The translations under genes were made by a program, and so were the position numbers. Positions 22,143 to 34,559 of a stretch of DNA of 64,000 nucleotides are shown here, one piece after another. Within the stretch, counting starts at the first letter, position 1. The number at the start of each line of letters is the position of its first letter. The notes under the pieces were generated by a model that was not told the origin of the DNA, did no database searches, and saw nothing but the letters and a program-made list of their open reading frames with translations. The stretch is from Cryptomeria japonica. Lineage: Eukaryota; Streptophyta; Pinopsida; Cupressales; Cupressaceae. The stretch covers positions 407,797,889-407,861,888 of the forward strand of contig NC_081408.1 in the NCBI RefSeq assembly GCF_030272615.1, written 5' to 3'.

Positions 22143-23420
22143 GATTGCCCGACTTTAGAATATCTCAAAAGATGATTTTTCCTTGTAGTGCTAATTTCAT
22201 CCTTGACAAGAATGTCAAGCAATGTATTTCATTGTGTTTGGCAGTCTCGTGGATTCTACACTCCCCTGGAAATGGAAATTCTGACAAGATTAGTGAGTTT
22301 AGTTATGCATTCAAAGTCCACCAAATTGTGATAATATTAGCTCATTGATCTTCATGAAATTGTTGCCACTTCATTGAGAAATCCTTTTGAATTTTCTAAA
22401 ATTTTACTTTTTTTTTTTAGATTTTTGACTTAAAAGAGATATAGCATACCTCAAATTCAGCATGAAACCTCATTATGGTTCTTGCTTTTTTTTTTAATCC
22501 ACTTGATAAATCTAACGATCACCTTTTTTCTTGTAAAAATTTTTTTGGCGGACTATTTCAAAATATGACTTGGCAAGCTTTGGCATCAACTAATTTATTC
22601 ATGTATTCTCTATAAGCGTTCCTTCTAGTTCCAATTCTATTGACTCCAAAGGAGGGTGAATGAAAAGCTTGAGATTAATCCCACAGATATGAATTGATAG
22701 GATCTAGAGTTCAATTGTTCACGTCTATACCCTCCTTCTAGCACCAATTTTGTTGATGTGTTTCTTAATCACTTCATACACATAATAAAATACCAATTAT
22801 TTTATCCTCTCTTGAACAAAATCCTCTTGAATTCTAAGCTATGTGATCATATGAGGTGATTCCAAGGTTTATACTGACGTCCCTCTTGACATGTGAATAA
22901 CCCAATGGTTTGATGTGGTATTATTGGAATCACATAGAGTAATTACATTTAACATGAATTTTGCTGGAACATGAAGACTTACTTAACTTGGGAGAAAAAA
23001 TAGAAAAAAGGAATTAAGGATTAATATAAAGCTAATCTAATCCTAAGAATGTAGGAACTAATTGTTGATTAGGAGTGACCAAACCAAGATTTGTTTCCCC
23101 ATCTAGGAACAACTACACAAAGTTGATGCAATAACCTAAGGATAAATAAATGTTTTTGATATCACCAATGCACATAAACCACATGAACAATGAGAATGAA
23201 GTAGTAGAAGTTATTATTTCACATAAGTTCAGTCGACTACGCACTACAATTTACAATCAACAAATTACTAGTATGAACACTAAGTACACCATTCATCAAC
23301 AATGATATTTTCCATTCAGATAACTAACTTTAAAGCAAATGAGAAACAGATACCATGCAACATGTTGAATTAACATAGAGAATTCACCATAACTTCAACG
23401 AAAAAAAATCTCTTATAACA
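22143..23420. other. Unassigned AT-rich sequence with possible minus-strand LTR boundary
   Basis: On the minus strand, AACACATCA then TTGGTGCTAGAAGGAGGG (about 22733-22760) looks like an LTR end followed by a primer-site-like sequence, upstream of the acidic pseudogene. I could not find a partner LTR, so this stays tentative. The rest holds nothing recognised. Confidence 0.25.
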
Positions 23421-23497
23421 AGATCTTGACAACAATATTTGCCTTCTCCTCCTATTCTAACTTCTACTCTATACCATCTACAAAATTTTCAGCGAAC

Positions 23498-25267
23498 ATG
23501 CAGCTAGGAGGAGTAGGAAGCGGTAATGGGAGAATTCAAAATTCAGATTCTCTGAAAGGCAGAAACTCTGGTTCCAATGGTGGGAGCAGCCAGATCGAAG
23601 GTGTTGGTCCCATGGGAGAGAAGGACAAACCTTCGGACATTCTAAAGGTTGTTGACATTCTGCAAACTGGTGGTACTCTGCCAGAGAAGAAAGTGGATTC
23701 TGGGTTTTTGGGGGAGGGGTCCAGCGGGGGGTCCAGCCCACGTGAAGAGACCTTGGAGAACAGAAAAGAACCTAGAAAATGGTCATCCCTTTTTGGAACA
23801 AAACCATCTGGTAAATCCTCTTTACCTCCTGTCAAGAATATTTCTTATCCATCCGGTGGAAAGTTTGCTATCTCTATCCCTGATCTAGTTCTTGATCATA
23901 ATATAAACAGTATGTTGAACTCCCTTGTAGACAAATTTATGGGTTCGCGTCCAAACATCAAAGTTGTAAGGGCTTATGTCAAGCGAAAATAGGCTCTGAA
24001 GGGTAATGTTGAAATGTCGGCTTTGCCTAAAGGCTTTCTATCTTTTACTTTCTCATGTGAAGAAGATAAATTAAGGATACTTTGTGGAAGTCCCTAGATG
24101 GTAGGAAAGACAGCCTTGGTTCTTCAGAAATGGCATCCGAATCTGAACATGAATGACTCTTTTGGCTCAAGTTCCAGTATGGGTAAAGCTACCAGGTTTG
24201 CCTCTTGAATATTGGGCAGAAAGCATCTTCGCAGGAATCACAAGCTCCTTTGGTGAACTCCTTTCTATAGACCCAGTCACAGCTTCAAAAAGGAGACTCA
24301 CTCATGCTAGGTTTTGTGTAGGGATAGCCCATGATGTAGACATGCCGGAACAAATAGATATATTGTCAAAGTTGGGGACATGGAAACAACAAATAGAATA
24401 TGAATCTATCCCCTTTGCCTACTTCCATTGTAAGAAAGTTGGCCATTGGGCAAAATCATGTCCTATCAGGCCGAAAGGAGAGCTCAAGCAGACTAAACCC
24501 CCGGTTAAAAGTAAAAAAGTCCCAGAAAAAAAGGTATGGCAAGTTAAAAACTCAAAGAATAAGGAAGTTGACTTTATTGACAACAACTGTTTTGAACCAT
24601 TGGGGAAAATAAGGAAGTGTCCTCAACTTTTGTCTCCAATCCTCCAACCCAAGAAGTATTGAGAAATGAGCCAACCAAAGTAAACAACTCTGTGACAGAG
24701 TAGATCTGAACAGAAGAATTGAAAGAACAGACTGAATCTTCAAAAGACACGGCTGGAGTGGTAATTGTTGATACTTATGCTAGTAAGGAAACACAAAAGA
24801 AAGAGGATCAACCTAAGGAAGGGGAGATCCCTGGCTCCCAAGAAGAAAAGTTTGGTTCTTCCCCACTCATGATAAGCTCTGAAATGCAAGAAGCCCAAAA
24901 ATGTGCAATACTGGGTATAAACCTTTCAGATTCAGATCAGAACTCAAAAATAGTAAACAGTGCTTCACATGATTCCAGATTCCCTAACTGGGGCAATGAA
25001 GATGAAATATCCAGAATCCTCAGTATTTTGAAAGTGGTTCTTGAGAAAGAAGCTGACTGGAAAATACCAAAAAATAGGAATAAGAAAGGATCCACTCTCT
25101 CGGCTTCTCAACTAAGGAAATCCAGCAGAATAGCTCAAGTTGATGTTGGGTATATCTCCTCTTCCCCAGGTCGACCTTCTAACCATAAAGTCAGAGACAA
25201 GGAGGCCATTAAGAACATTGTTGATGGGACCCAGAAGACTCTTAAGGAGTTAGGAATCAGTAAGTAA
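23498..25267 (+). pseudogene. LINE-A ORF1 (RNA-binding protein with zinc knuckle)
   Basis: ATG 23498 starts MQLGGVGSG. The frame has TAG stops at 23990 and near 24096 and a frameshift near 24150, then continues with PVWVKLPGLPLEYW, a hallmark of the DUF4283-type RNA-binding domain in plant LINE ORF1. A CCHC knuckle follows (FHCKKVGHWAKSCP, near 24430). After another shift near 24660 the acidic/basic C-terminus ends with TAA 25265, just before the ORF2 start. It would coat LINE RNA. Confidence 0.8.
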
Positions 25268-25269
25268 CT

Positions 25270-28200
25270 ATGAAGATTATCTCTTGGAATATTAGGGGAC
25301 TTAATAATCCTCACAAACATGATATTATAAGGAATATGATTAGGGATAGCAAACCTGATTTTTTTCTTATTCAAGAGACCAAAATGAGTAGAGAAAAAGT
25401 TGAATCTTTGAGGTTTTTTTAAAATAGGAGTATCAGTGGTGGTAGTTCAGAAGGTGCTTCGAGAGGTATAGCTACCATTTGGAATCTTAATAGTGTCAAA
25501 GGCCATGTTCTTATTCAAGAAAAAAATTTCTTTTGCATCAGATTTGAGCATTTAAAAGATGGAACATCATGGGTCCTCACCAATATTTATGCACCCAACA
25601 CCTTGAAAGCTAGAAACTCCTTCTAGAAAAAACTTAAAGAAGTTAGGGATAGTTTCAAAAATCTTAGCTGGCTGGTCATGGGAGACTTTAATACTCCTTT
25701 GAGAGAGGAGGAAAAATTTAGTGGCAGCCCCTCTCAGTTGGAAAGTAGGTTGGCCCTTATGGACTTTATAAATACTCAGGCTCTCAATGATGTGGAGATA
25801 CAGGGATGCAATTACACATGGACTAATAGGAGAACTAGTAATGATCTTATCCAAGTTCACCTTGACAAGGCTCTTATCTCTGATGAATGGTACAGACATT
25901 ACTTCTGCTCCCTGTCTACCCATATCCGAGTTGGGTCAGATCATTTTCCCATCACCTTCATTGCTGACCCAATTAATAGAAGAAGATATTTTCCTTTCAG
26001 ATTTGAAAAAATGTGGACTCATCACCCAGAAATCACTCGTAATATTCAGAAATGGTGGAGTATCCAAGTTGAGGGAACTGCTATGTATAGAGTTGTAAAG
26101 AAACTTAAAAGTGTAAAGGACAATATAAGACTCTGGAATAAATCCAGCTTTGGGAACATTTTTGAGGCCAAAGGAAAAGTCCAGGATGATCTCAAGAAAA
26201 TATAGGTCCAAATTCAGAAGGATGGTTTCAGTACTATGTCTGTTGCTGAATAAAATGAGACCCTTAAAAAATACCACAAAATCATTGCAAAAGAGGAAAA
26301 ATTTTGGAAGCAGAGATCAAGATGCATTTGGCTAAAGGAAGGAGATAGGAATACAAGATTTTTTCATATGTCGATGATCAAACATAAAGTGGAAAACATG
26401 ATAACTAAATTGACAGTGGACAATGGGGAGCTGGTCAAGGAGGAAGAAATAAGGATTGAAGCCAAAAGGTACTTTTTGGAACTTCTTAGTAGGGATCATA
26501 GGTTGGATGCTATGCTCAATCTTCTTTTCTTCAAAATATTCCTTGTCTCATTGATGAGTAGATGAATGTCTCCCTTTCTTCCATTCCTTTGATCTTGGAA
26601 ATAAAAAATGTTGTTTTTTCTTTTGATGTTAACAAAGCCCCCGGTCCGGATGGCTTCCCCATGTTCTTTTTTCAAGATTTCTGGGACATTGTCAGGAAAG
26701 ATGTTTCCAATGAGGTCAAGGAATTTTTTGGGGCTAGAAGACTTTTGAAGGAAATTAATGGCACTTTCATTGCTCTTATTCCTAAAACCCAAGGTGCTGA
26801 CTCCATGCACAAGTTCAGACCAATTAGCCTATGCAATTCTTTTTATAAGATTATCGCCAAGGTTCTTACCACCAGAATTCTGACTGTCCTTCCTTCTTTG
26901 ATTAATCATCAGCAAAATTGTTTTGTCCCTAGAAGAAAAATTCTTGACTCCATTATTACTGTACATGAGAATATACATTCTCTTATTAGGGTTAAGAAAC
27001 AGGGTCTCATCCTCAAGCTTGATCTCTCTAAGGCCTATGACCGGGTTGACTGGTCTTTTCTTGTGAAGTTTCTTGTGGCTTATGGTTTTTCCACCAAATG
27101 TGTTGACCTCTTCAGTCAGATTATTACCTCAGCCTCTTTTGGTGTTCTTGTCAATGGTTCCCCTTCCCCCTTCTTTCAAGCATCTAGACGACTGAGGCAA
27201 GGGGATCCCATCTCCCCTATCCTCTTCATTATTATGGCTGAATGTTTTGGTAGGGCCATGGAAAACATGGTTATGCGAGGTTCTTTTAAGGGAATTCAAC
27301 CTTCCTTAGATGATCTTATTTGCTCCCACCAACAGTTTGTGGACGATACCATTTTCATGGGGGAATCAAGTATATCTGAAGCTGGAACCCTGAAGGACAC
27401 TCTTTGTAAGTTTGCCTCCACTTCTGGTCAACTCATTAATTAGGTCAAAAGTGAAGTTTTTTTTATCAATACTCCAGAGAGAAGACAATAGAGAATCAAT
27501 AGAATCCTAGAATGTCAGATTGCTGATCTTCCTACCACTTATCTTGGCCTCCCCTTGGGAATTGCACCTCCTGATTCTTTCTGGAGCTCTCTAGTGGACA
27601 AATTTCATACAAAGTTTGTTGGTTCGAAAGGAGCTCTTTTAAGTCACCTAGAAAGCTTCAACTTTTAAAAGATTCACTTCAAAGCATACCTATCTATGCC
27701 CTAAGCCTTTTTAGAATTACAGTTAAGTATGTTGATGCAATTGACAAAATTCAAAGAAAATTTCTATGGTCAGGGGTTGAGGACAAGAAAAGAATGTCTC
27801 TTGTGGCTTGGGAACAGGTATGCAGACCAAAAAGTAAAGGAGGTTTGGCTTGAGAAGAATCAGGACCTTAAATGAAGCTCTCTTGTCCAAATGGGTTTGG
27901 AGAATGTTCCACTCAGATAATGAATGGTGTAAAATCTGGCAAAGTAAGTACTTTCTTCTGTCCTTCTCTCTTTCCTCTTTTATCAATTCTAAAATTAGTA
28001 TTAATGAGTCCCACATCTGGAATCATGCCTCTAAGTGCAGAGATAGCATTGCTAAAGGGGTTATTTGGAAAGTAGGCAATGGTAGGAAAGTTAAATTTTG
28101 GGAAGACCCCGGGCTTTTTGATAAACCTTTGACGGATATCCCAAAATGGGCCCCTTATGCCTCCTCTTGTATTAGAACTTTTGGTCCTTTAGTTGAAGGG

Positions 28201-29479
28201 TATTGGATAGGCAATAAATGGCAGAACATTGAAAGTATCCACCCAAGCCTCATTAAGGTTAAGAACCATCTGTCTTCGGCCTGGTTGAATAAAGAGGAAG
28301 ACTCCCTTATTTGGAAATATGAACCCAAAGCTATTATTACTGTCTCTTCTATGTATGGTGTTCTCTTCCCCACCCCTTCTGATAATCCTTTTTGGTCTAA
28401 AGCTTGGATAAAGGGTCTGACCCCACAAATCAACTTTTTCTATTGGACTATTCTTAAAAATAAAATATTGACCTTAGATAACCTCAAGGGTGGAGGATTT
28501 TCCTTTCCTATTAGATGTGCTTGTGTCTTAAGGAGGAAGAGTTAGTGGATCATTTGGCTATCCACTATTCCTATTCTGCTTCGATCTGGGAAAGATTTAT
28601 TAAGAGTTTTAGCATTGATTGAGTGTTTCCTAACACTATCAGTGAGTTGTTCTACTCCTGGAATTACCATTGGTCTAACTCCTTTTTGAGATCTTTGTGG
28701 CAGCTATCACTCCCTCACATTATGTGGGGTTTATCGAAAGAAAGAAACAATTGTATTTTTAAGGACACCTCTCTTACTCAGGATACTGTGTTCCAGAAAA
28801 TATAGTGGGCGATTGTGGAGAATATTGGGATCATTGGGGGTCCCTATTTTTTGACCAACCCAATGGAATCTCACATTTTAAGTTCCTAGAATTTGAAGAA
28901 TGCTGGCAGTTCTGATCCCAAGCAAAACAAAAGACTAGAAGCTAGGTGGCAAACCCCCCCTCATGGTTGGTCAAAGTCAATTTGGATGGTGCTGCAAAAG
29001 GTAATTCAGGCCCTGCGAGATGTGAAGCTATCCTTAGAGATGATAAAGGCATATGCAAGGAAATGATTGTTGTTCCAATAGGAAGTCAAACAAACCACAA
29101 AATAGAAGCAATGGCAGCACTCCAAGGTATTCTCCTCGCAAAAAGATGGAATTGCCCCTACATATGGATTGAAGGGGACTCAAAAAACATCATCAAATGC
29201 CTCAAGGGGACCTCTAAGCCCTCATGGTCTATTAATAACATTATAAAAGCCGCTAGAGACCTCATTAACACTTTTGAGAAAAGTTACATATATAGTATCT
29301 ACCGTGAAGCTAATGGGTCTGTTGATTGGGCAGCCAACGCGGTGGTCAACCAAGATGAAATGATTACTTCGAAGGGTGAACAAGGCCTCCTTGAAGATGT
29401 CAAATTAATCATTTTTAAGGACCAATATAATAGCATCCCAAAGATTTTTGATGGACAAAAAAATAATGAAATGGATTAA
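25270..29479 (+). pseudogene. LINE-A ORF2 (AP endonuclease, RT, RNase H)
   Basis: ATG 25270 starts MKIISWNIRGL, the standard plant LINE endonuclease start. The Asn of WNIRG, the Glu of IQETK near 25370, GDFNTPL near 25681 and the SDHFPI Asp-His pair near 25936 are all present. RT contains NKAPGPDGFP (26634), FRPISLCN, LDLSKAYDRVDW, RQGDPISP and FVDD (near 27337; most relatives have FADD). A zf-RVT-like region ends near 28600. RNase H at 28946-29479 keeps NLDGAAKGN, the IEAMAAL Glu, IEGDS and REANGSVDWAAN. There are frameshifts near 26530, 27650, 28530 and 28950 and several stops. Confidence 0.88.
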
Positions 29480-29636
29480 AAGGAGTACTTTGAGCAATCA
29501 TAATATTGTCAGCACCATTTATTATAACACTCAATCAATCATTTCCCACGCTTTCTGGGTAAATTTGGTAGCTCCGAGAAAATTTATGTCTAAAGTGCTC
29601 TGCAGGTTTCAACATTTTTCTCTGAATAGCGAAAAT

Positions 29637-31339
29637 ATGGGTGGAAACAGACGTCGATACGAACCTAGCAGCTACAAGGAATGGAAGCAAAAGGAGGCGG
29701 TCTGGAACATTCTGTAGCAGGGTGGGTTTTCAAAATTTATGGAGAGGCTTCATGTGCGGGATGCCATAGTCACCAATTTCTTCTGTAAAAACTGGAGAAA
29801 GGGCATTTTGAAGATGGGAGACCAGTCTATTGTCATAGATGAAGACCTTATTGCCTAGGCCATGGGTCTCCAGAGGGAAGGTAGCAACTACTACAGAGAT
29901 AGAAAAGTGAGAAAGGAGGCCATTGAAAGATATCTTGAAACTCATAAGGAGAAAAAATGCCTGGTGAAGCTAAGTAAAACTTACTATCCCCCTAGGGCTT
30001 TTGTTAAACCATAGAGGGAGGTCCTTTTTGTTATAATGCGCTATATCACTTTGGATGGTAGATTCACTAAAGTATACGGCTACCATTTTGTTTTGCTGAA
30101 TCATTTTAGGCATGATGAGAAGGTTAACATTCCTTACTTTTTGTTATGTTCTATGAATGCCACCATTAAAGCCTATAAAGAGAACCCTACGGGGGACACT
30201 ACCATGCATCAGGGTTTAATGGTTCTTATTTATGACCATCTCAAGGCTAACCAAATAGCCCGCCCACAGCCCTCTATATCAGAGTCTAAGGAGGATGGGT
30301 CGGACTCTGTCTTTTCTTTGGATGAGGGTTCTGATAGTGATCCAACAAGAAAGTCTGAGGAGAGTATGGATGACTCAGAAGTTGAAGTAGGTAAGAAGAG
30401 GAAATATTTGAAAACCGGACCTTCCTCCTCAAAGGGAAAGAAATCCAAAGGCAAAATTCTCCAGATTAGCTCCTCGGAGGAGGAGGTCTCTGAAGATTCA
30501 GAGAAGGTGAAACCCTAGGGTTCTCTGAAAAAGAAAACTAAAGTCCATACATAGACCAGAAACAAACAAAAGAGAAAGGATGTGAATGTGAAGGAGCTAG
30601 AGGATCATAAGGAGAAAAAGATCCTGGAAGCTGACCAGAACTTGTAGGAGGTGACCACTGGAGAAGTTCATAGGGCTGATGATAAAGTTACTATTGGTGA
30701 CACTCCAAATAAGGAATAGGACAACTCTGGTAAGATTGATCTCTCCTTGAACCCACCTCCTAAGGGTATGAAAGGTTTTATGGACACCATGGAATGGTTA
30801 ATCACCAGTTACATGAAAGTTGTGGATGACAAGAATCTCAGCCACAGAATCCAGATTCTGGAAACTATCAACACTGGGGAAGCGAAGACTATGGTAGATT
30901 ACATGGAGGATTTGACAAACATTGTTTCTAAAGCCGAAAATATAAGAGACTCCTTCAACCCCAGATTCGAGCAAATCGAGAAAGACCTGCTACAGAGGAA
31001 AGCAAATGCTAATGCTATGGATCAAACTATTTGAGGAACTATCATTAAAGTCAATAAAATTGAGGATTGTCTCAAAAGTATCATAGACCAAAGCTTAAAC
31101 ATCCTGAAGGTCTCTGCTGGCAATACTAAAACTCTCATCAGTAAATTGGATGAGGAGAAGATACCCTGGATATTGACCCTGACACTAAAGGTACAGGAGA
31201 TGTTCAAGGACCCAGAACAAGAACCAGAGGTAAAAAGAAGGAGAAGAAACTCAATAAGGACCTGGATGAACTCAAAGTTATTGCGGCCTCCTATGACCAG
31301 CTAGTGATTAAGGCAGAGGACCTTCTGTAGACTCTCTAA
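29637..31339 (+). pseudogene. LINE-A ORF3: extra protein of unknown function
   Basis: One frame from ATG 29637 stays open to about 31160 except for TAG at 29715, 29856, 30012, 30516, 30552, 30645 and 30717 and TGA at 31032. After a frameshift near 31160 it continues to TAA 31337. The N-terminal 230 or so residues are globular (GLQREGSNYYRDRK, MRYITLDGRFTKVYGYHF, NHFRH, TMHQGLMVLIYDHL). A Ser/Glu/Lys-rich linker and a C-terminal coiled coil follow. Plant L1-type LINEs normally have two ORFs. I do not recognise the family. The architecture parallels ORF2 of El-2 and El-3 (globular, charged, coiled coil). An alternative is a separate gene or element caught next to the LINE. Confidence 0.6.
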
Positions 31340-31480
31340 TTGTGCAGTGTTTTCCTGGTTTCTGTTGTTTTGTTGTTGCTTTCTTTTGTTGTCTTTTCTG
31401 TTTACTGGCTTTTTTGCCAATCGTTTTGTAAGCGGTTATTATGTTCTGGATACTCTTTGATTACTTTTCTTAATCTCCTA

Positions 31481-32995
31481 TGTTAAAGGTTTCGGGTCCT
31501 GAAAACCTGTTTTTCTAATTAATCAGAACTTTTACTCTAACTTCTAATTCCTAATTGTCTCTACTATCTAATTACTAACTATTATTAAACTTTTAACAAT
31601 TAATCAACTATAAATCTTTACAAATGATATAATTAAACCTTATATAGAGATATCTTTTCAATTCAAAGGCTTAGATTGATCCATAATCAACGACCAAAAT
31701 TACATAATGAAAATGCTAATTAGGGTTAGTTACAATAACTCCTTTTTAGCCAATGAGAAAATTATAATGATTTGAAAAGATGTGTATTACATTGAATGTG
31801 AACCAAGAGAAGATGAGATAAGGTATCTTGAACTTTGTATCTTTATGGGATCCATCAAGTTCATTGTATCTATACACTTCGACTTGGAGCCTTTTGATTG
31901 GACGAATGAAGACTGGGATGCCACCTTAGCTCGTCTTGTAGACTTGCTAAACTTGTGTTGCTCCATTGAATCTTTTACTTTGAATTCCTTCACCTTGGAG
32001 TACTAGAAATAAGTCTTTTATTTCCAAAGGAAATCAAGATTGTAAAACATCCTTTATATATTCAATATTATTTTTCTATATTGGTGTCATGTAATGTTAT
32101 TCCTTGTCCTTGAATCCTTCACGAAGTTGATTTTTTCAATGTCACAATTGTGATGTTGTCCTTGCAATACGCTTGTGAATTCCTTTCTTCAAATTGTACC
32201 TTCATCTTATCTCAAATTTGAACCTTGATTCGTCCTAATAGCATTGTTTGAGTTTTTCTATATAGTGAACTCCTTCACTCCATGCTCCATTCACAGCATT
32301 GCTTGCATCCAACTTGAAAAATAAAAAGAAAACATTTAAATCTTGATTATGGATGAAATCTTAAGTGAGAAAAATGCAAGATAATTCACAAAAATCGCTT
32401 CTTAAAACCCTTCAAAAAATCCATATTTTGTCCTTCATATTAAAATTTAAAGAAAATTTGATTAAAATCCTTGAATTCGACCTCAAATCTGATTGCTAAG
32501 ACCTAAATAGATATCCTGAATATCCTTATTAATAAATTATGAGGTCTTTGATATGTGATCATCACACTTGATTCTTCTCTTCCAATGATTTATCTCTTAC
32601 AATTTTTCCTTTTCAATGTTGAATTCCTTATGTTGATTGTGGTGAATATCTTCTTCCCTTTGGTGTGAAATTGTATATATTCTTGGAGCAGACTTGTAGC
32701 AATTTTCCATGATAAAAATTTGTTGTAGAAGTATCTTTGATGTGAACTTAAGAGAGTAATAAATTAATTTAATTTTTAAATGAGCACTTCCCTTCTTTGT
32801 TATATGTGTACTTCCCTTGAACAATCTCACCCCTTGATCTTCATACACTTCCAACCAACTTGAATCCAAAAATCATTTTATGTTTGTTATAATTAAATTT
32901 TTCATTTGTTTTTCACTCAGTGATTAAGCCAACCCTCTTACCTTTCATGCAATTTTTCAATTAAATCATGATCAATTAAGGTGTAGTTCTTAAGG
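31481..32995. other. Unassigned AT-rich sequence
   Basis: No supported gene. Short frames at 31782-32006 and 32597-32869 lack any recognisable motif. The sequence may be the far side of whatever LINE-A inserted into. Confidence 0.4.
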
Positions 32996-34345
32996 TTTTG
33001 CATTGTAATTGGATGGTGGAAATTTAATATGTATGGGGACTGAATTAGTCCCTATAAAATGTGCTTAGTCCCTAGTTCACTCCACCAAATGTAATGGTGG
33101 AGAATCGATAGGTATAGGGACAAAAATTAATCCTTGTGAAAATTTCCACTACCTTGGCATTTTTATCTCAAATGGAAAATCGATATGTATAAGGACAATT
33201 TTAGTCCTTTTAGAAAGTTGTTCAAATTTTGCAAGATTTAATCATTGAGTGGAGAATCGCAATGTATAGGGACCATTTAGTCCATATGAAAATTCATCTT
33301 TCTTTGCAAGTTTTATCTCCAAGTGGAAATTCAATAGGCATAGCAACAAAATTAGTCCATATGAAAATTCATCAATCCTTAGCAAATTTTCATTTCAAGT
33401 GGAGATTCAACCTGTATAGGAACTTGTGATCCTCATTTTGTCCCAACTTTAGACATGACTTGCCATAGGTAATTTGATTTTCAATCTCAAAGTGGAAAAT
33501 TTATGTATATAGGGAAAAATTTCATCACTATTTTTTTGTGACTTCTCATAGGTAATCTGATTTTCATGGGTTGAGTGGAAAATCAATATGTATAGGGACA
33601 AATTTGATCCCTATATTTTTTGTCCTTGTGAAATCACTTATTATTTTTTCAAATTTTTCCTTGAGAGGAATTTGATCTTCATAGGGACAAATCAGTCCCT
33701 AATTTTGTCCTTATTTTTGACATCACCCCCTTTAGGTAAGTTGATCTTTATGCTCTAAGTGGAAAATTGAACCTCATAGGGACTTTTTGTTCCTTGCTTT
33801 CCTTGATTTGTCCCTATGAATTTTTTACTTAGCCTTTTCAATTCCTTGAAGAGTGGAAATTTGATTTTCATAAGGACAAATTAACCGCTATGAATTTGCT
33901 TATAGTGAAAGTTTGATTTCCATAAGGACTTTTTGATCCTTATATTTCTTCTTTGTCCAAATTGTTCAAATTACTTCACTCGTTCAATCCCCCAAGTGTA
34001 AAATCAATTTTCTTAGGGACTTTTGTAATCCTTGGTTTAAAATCTCTCCCCAAGAGTGGAAAATCAATGGGGATAGGGACAAATCACTTGTTCATCACAG
34101 AGTCCACATCAATCTTGTAATAATATTCATTATTTTTGCTCAAATCCAAAGGAACAATTGAAATTTAATTTTCATGAGGACAAATCAAACTTTTTCACCC
34201 TTGACATTGCTTGCCTCATAAACTTTAAGACCTATTTGCAAAAATTAACAACTAAAGAAACTACTGCCAAGCCAAGAAAACTAACAAAATGACTACCCTA
34301 AAAAGCAAAATGTGGGGGTCCCCATTTGCAATGGGGAATGAAAAC
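32996..34345 (+). repeat. Array B: second copy of the hairpin-unit array
   Basis: It aligns with 18344-19700 over its whole length in the same orientation, unit by unit (for example GGGGACTGAATTAGTCCC at 33037 versus 18381), ending in AAAATGTGGGGGTCCCC. Similarity stops shortly after the shared GAAAACATCACAACA. It could be the 3' noncoding part of a dispersed LTR element. Confidence 0.75.
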
Positions 34346-34559
34346 ATCACAACAGATGTCATGGATGAAACTTGCCCCAAAGTGTAGAGTGCAAGAGGGT
34401 AATGGATTATACATAATGCTTATTTACCAGGTTTTCATCATGGTACTTTCCCAAGACACCACAAAATGTGGCTTTCACCATTGGATAGATTATTTCTCTT
34501 TACTTTTTTTACCTTTTTTGTTATTTTTATGTACTTTTTCTACATTTTGGGAGATAATG

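Larger units (their letters stand above)
23420..31480 (+). mobile_element. LINE-A: non-LTR retrotransposon with three ORFs, inactive
   Basis: ORF1 (zinc knuckle), ORF2 (endonuclease, RT, zf-RVT region, RNase H) and an extra ORF3 lie in order on the same strand. ORF1 and ORF2 are separated by 2 bases, and ORF2 and ORF3 by about 160 bases. A T-rich 3' untranslated stretch follows to about 31480. Domain content and order match plant L1-clade elements carrying RNase H. No clear target duplication or poly(A) tail was found, so the exact ends are uncertain. Confidence 0.8.

Noticed and set aside
22733-22760. LTR end plus primer site of a minus-strand Gypsy element.
   Set aside because: The primer-like sequence does not match a tRNA end that I can name, and no partner LTR was found; kept only as a tentative note.
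31782-32006. Short plus-strand frame that looks protein-like.
   Set aside because: No motif and AT-rich non-coding surroundings; length is within chance expectation.
18344-34345. Arrays A and B as the two LTRs of one 16-kb element.
   Set aside because: No TG/CA ends or target duplication were found; the left copy abuts the El-1 LTR and the sequences after both arrays diverge.
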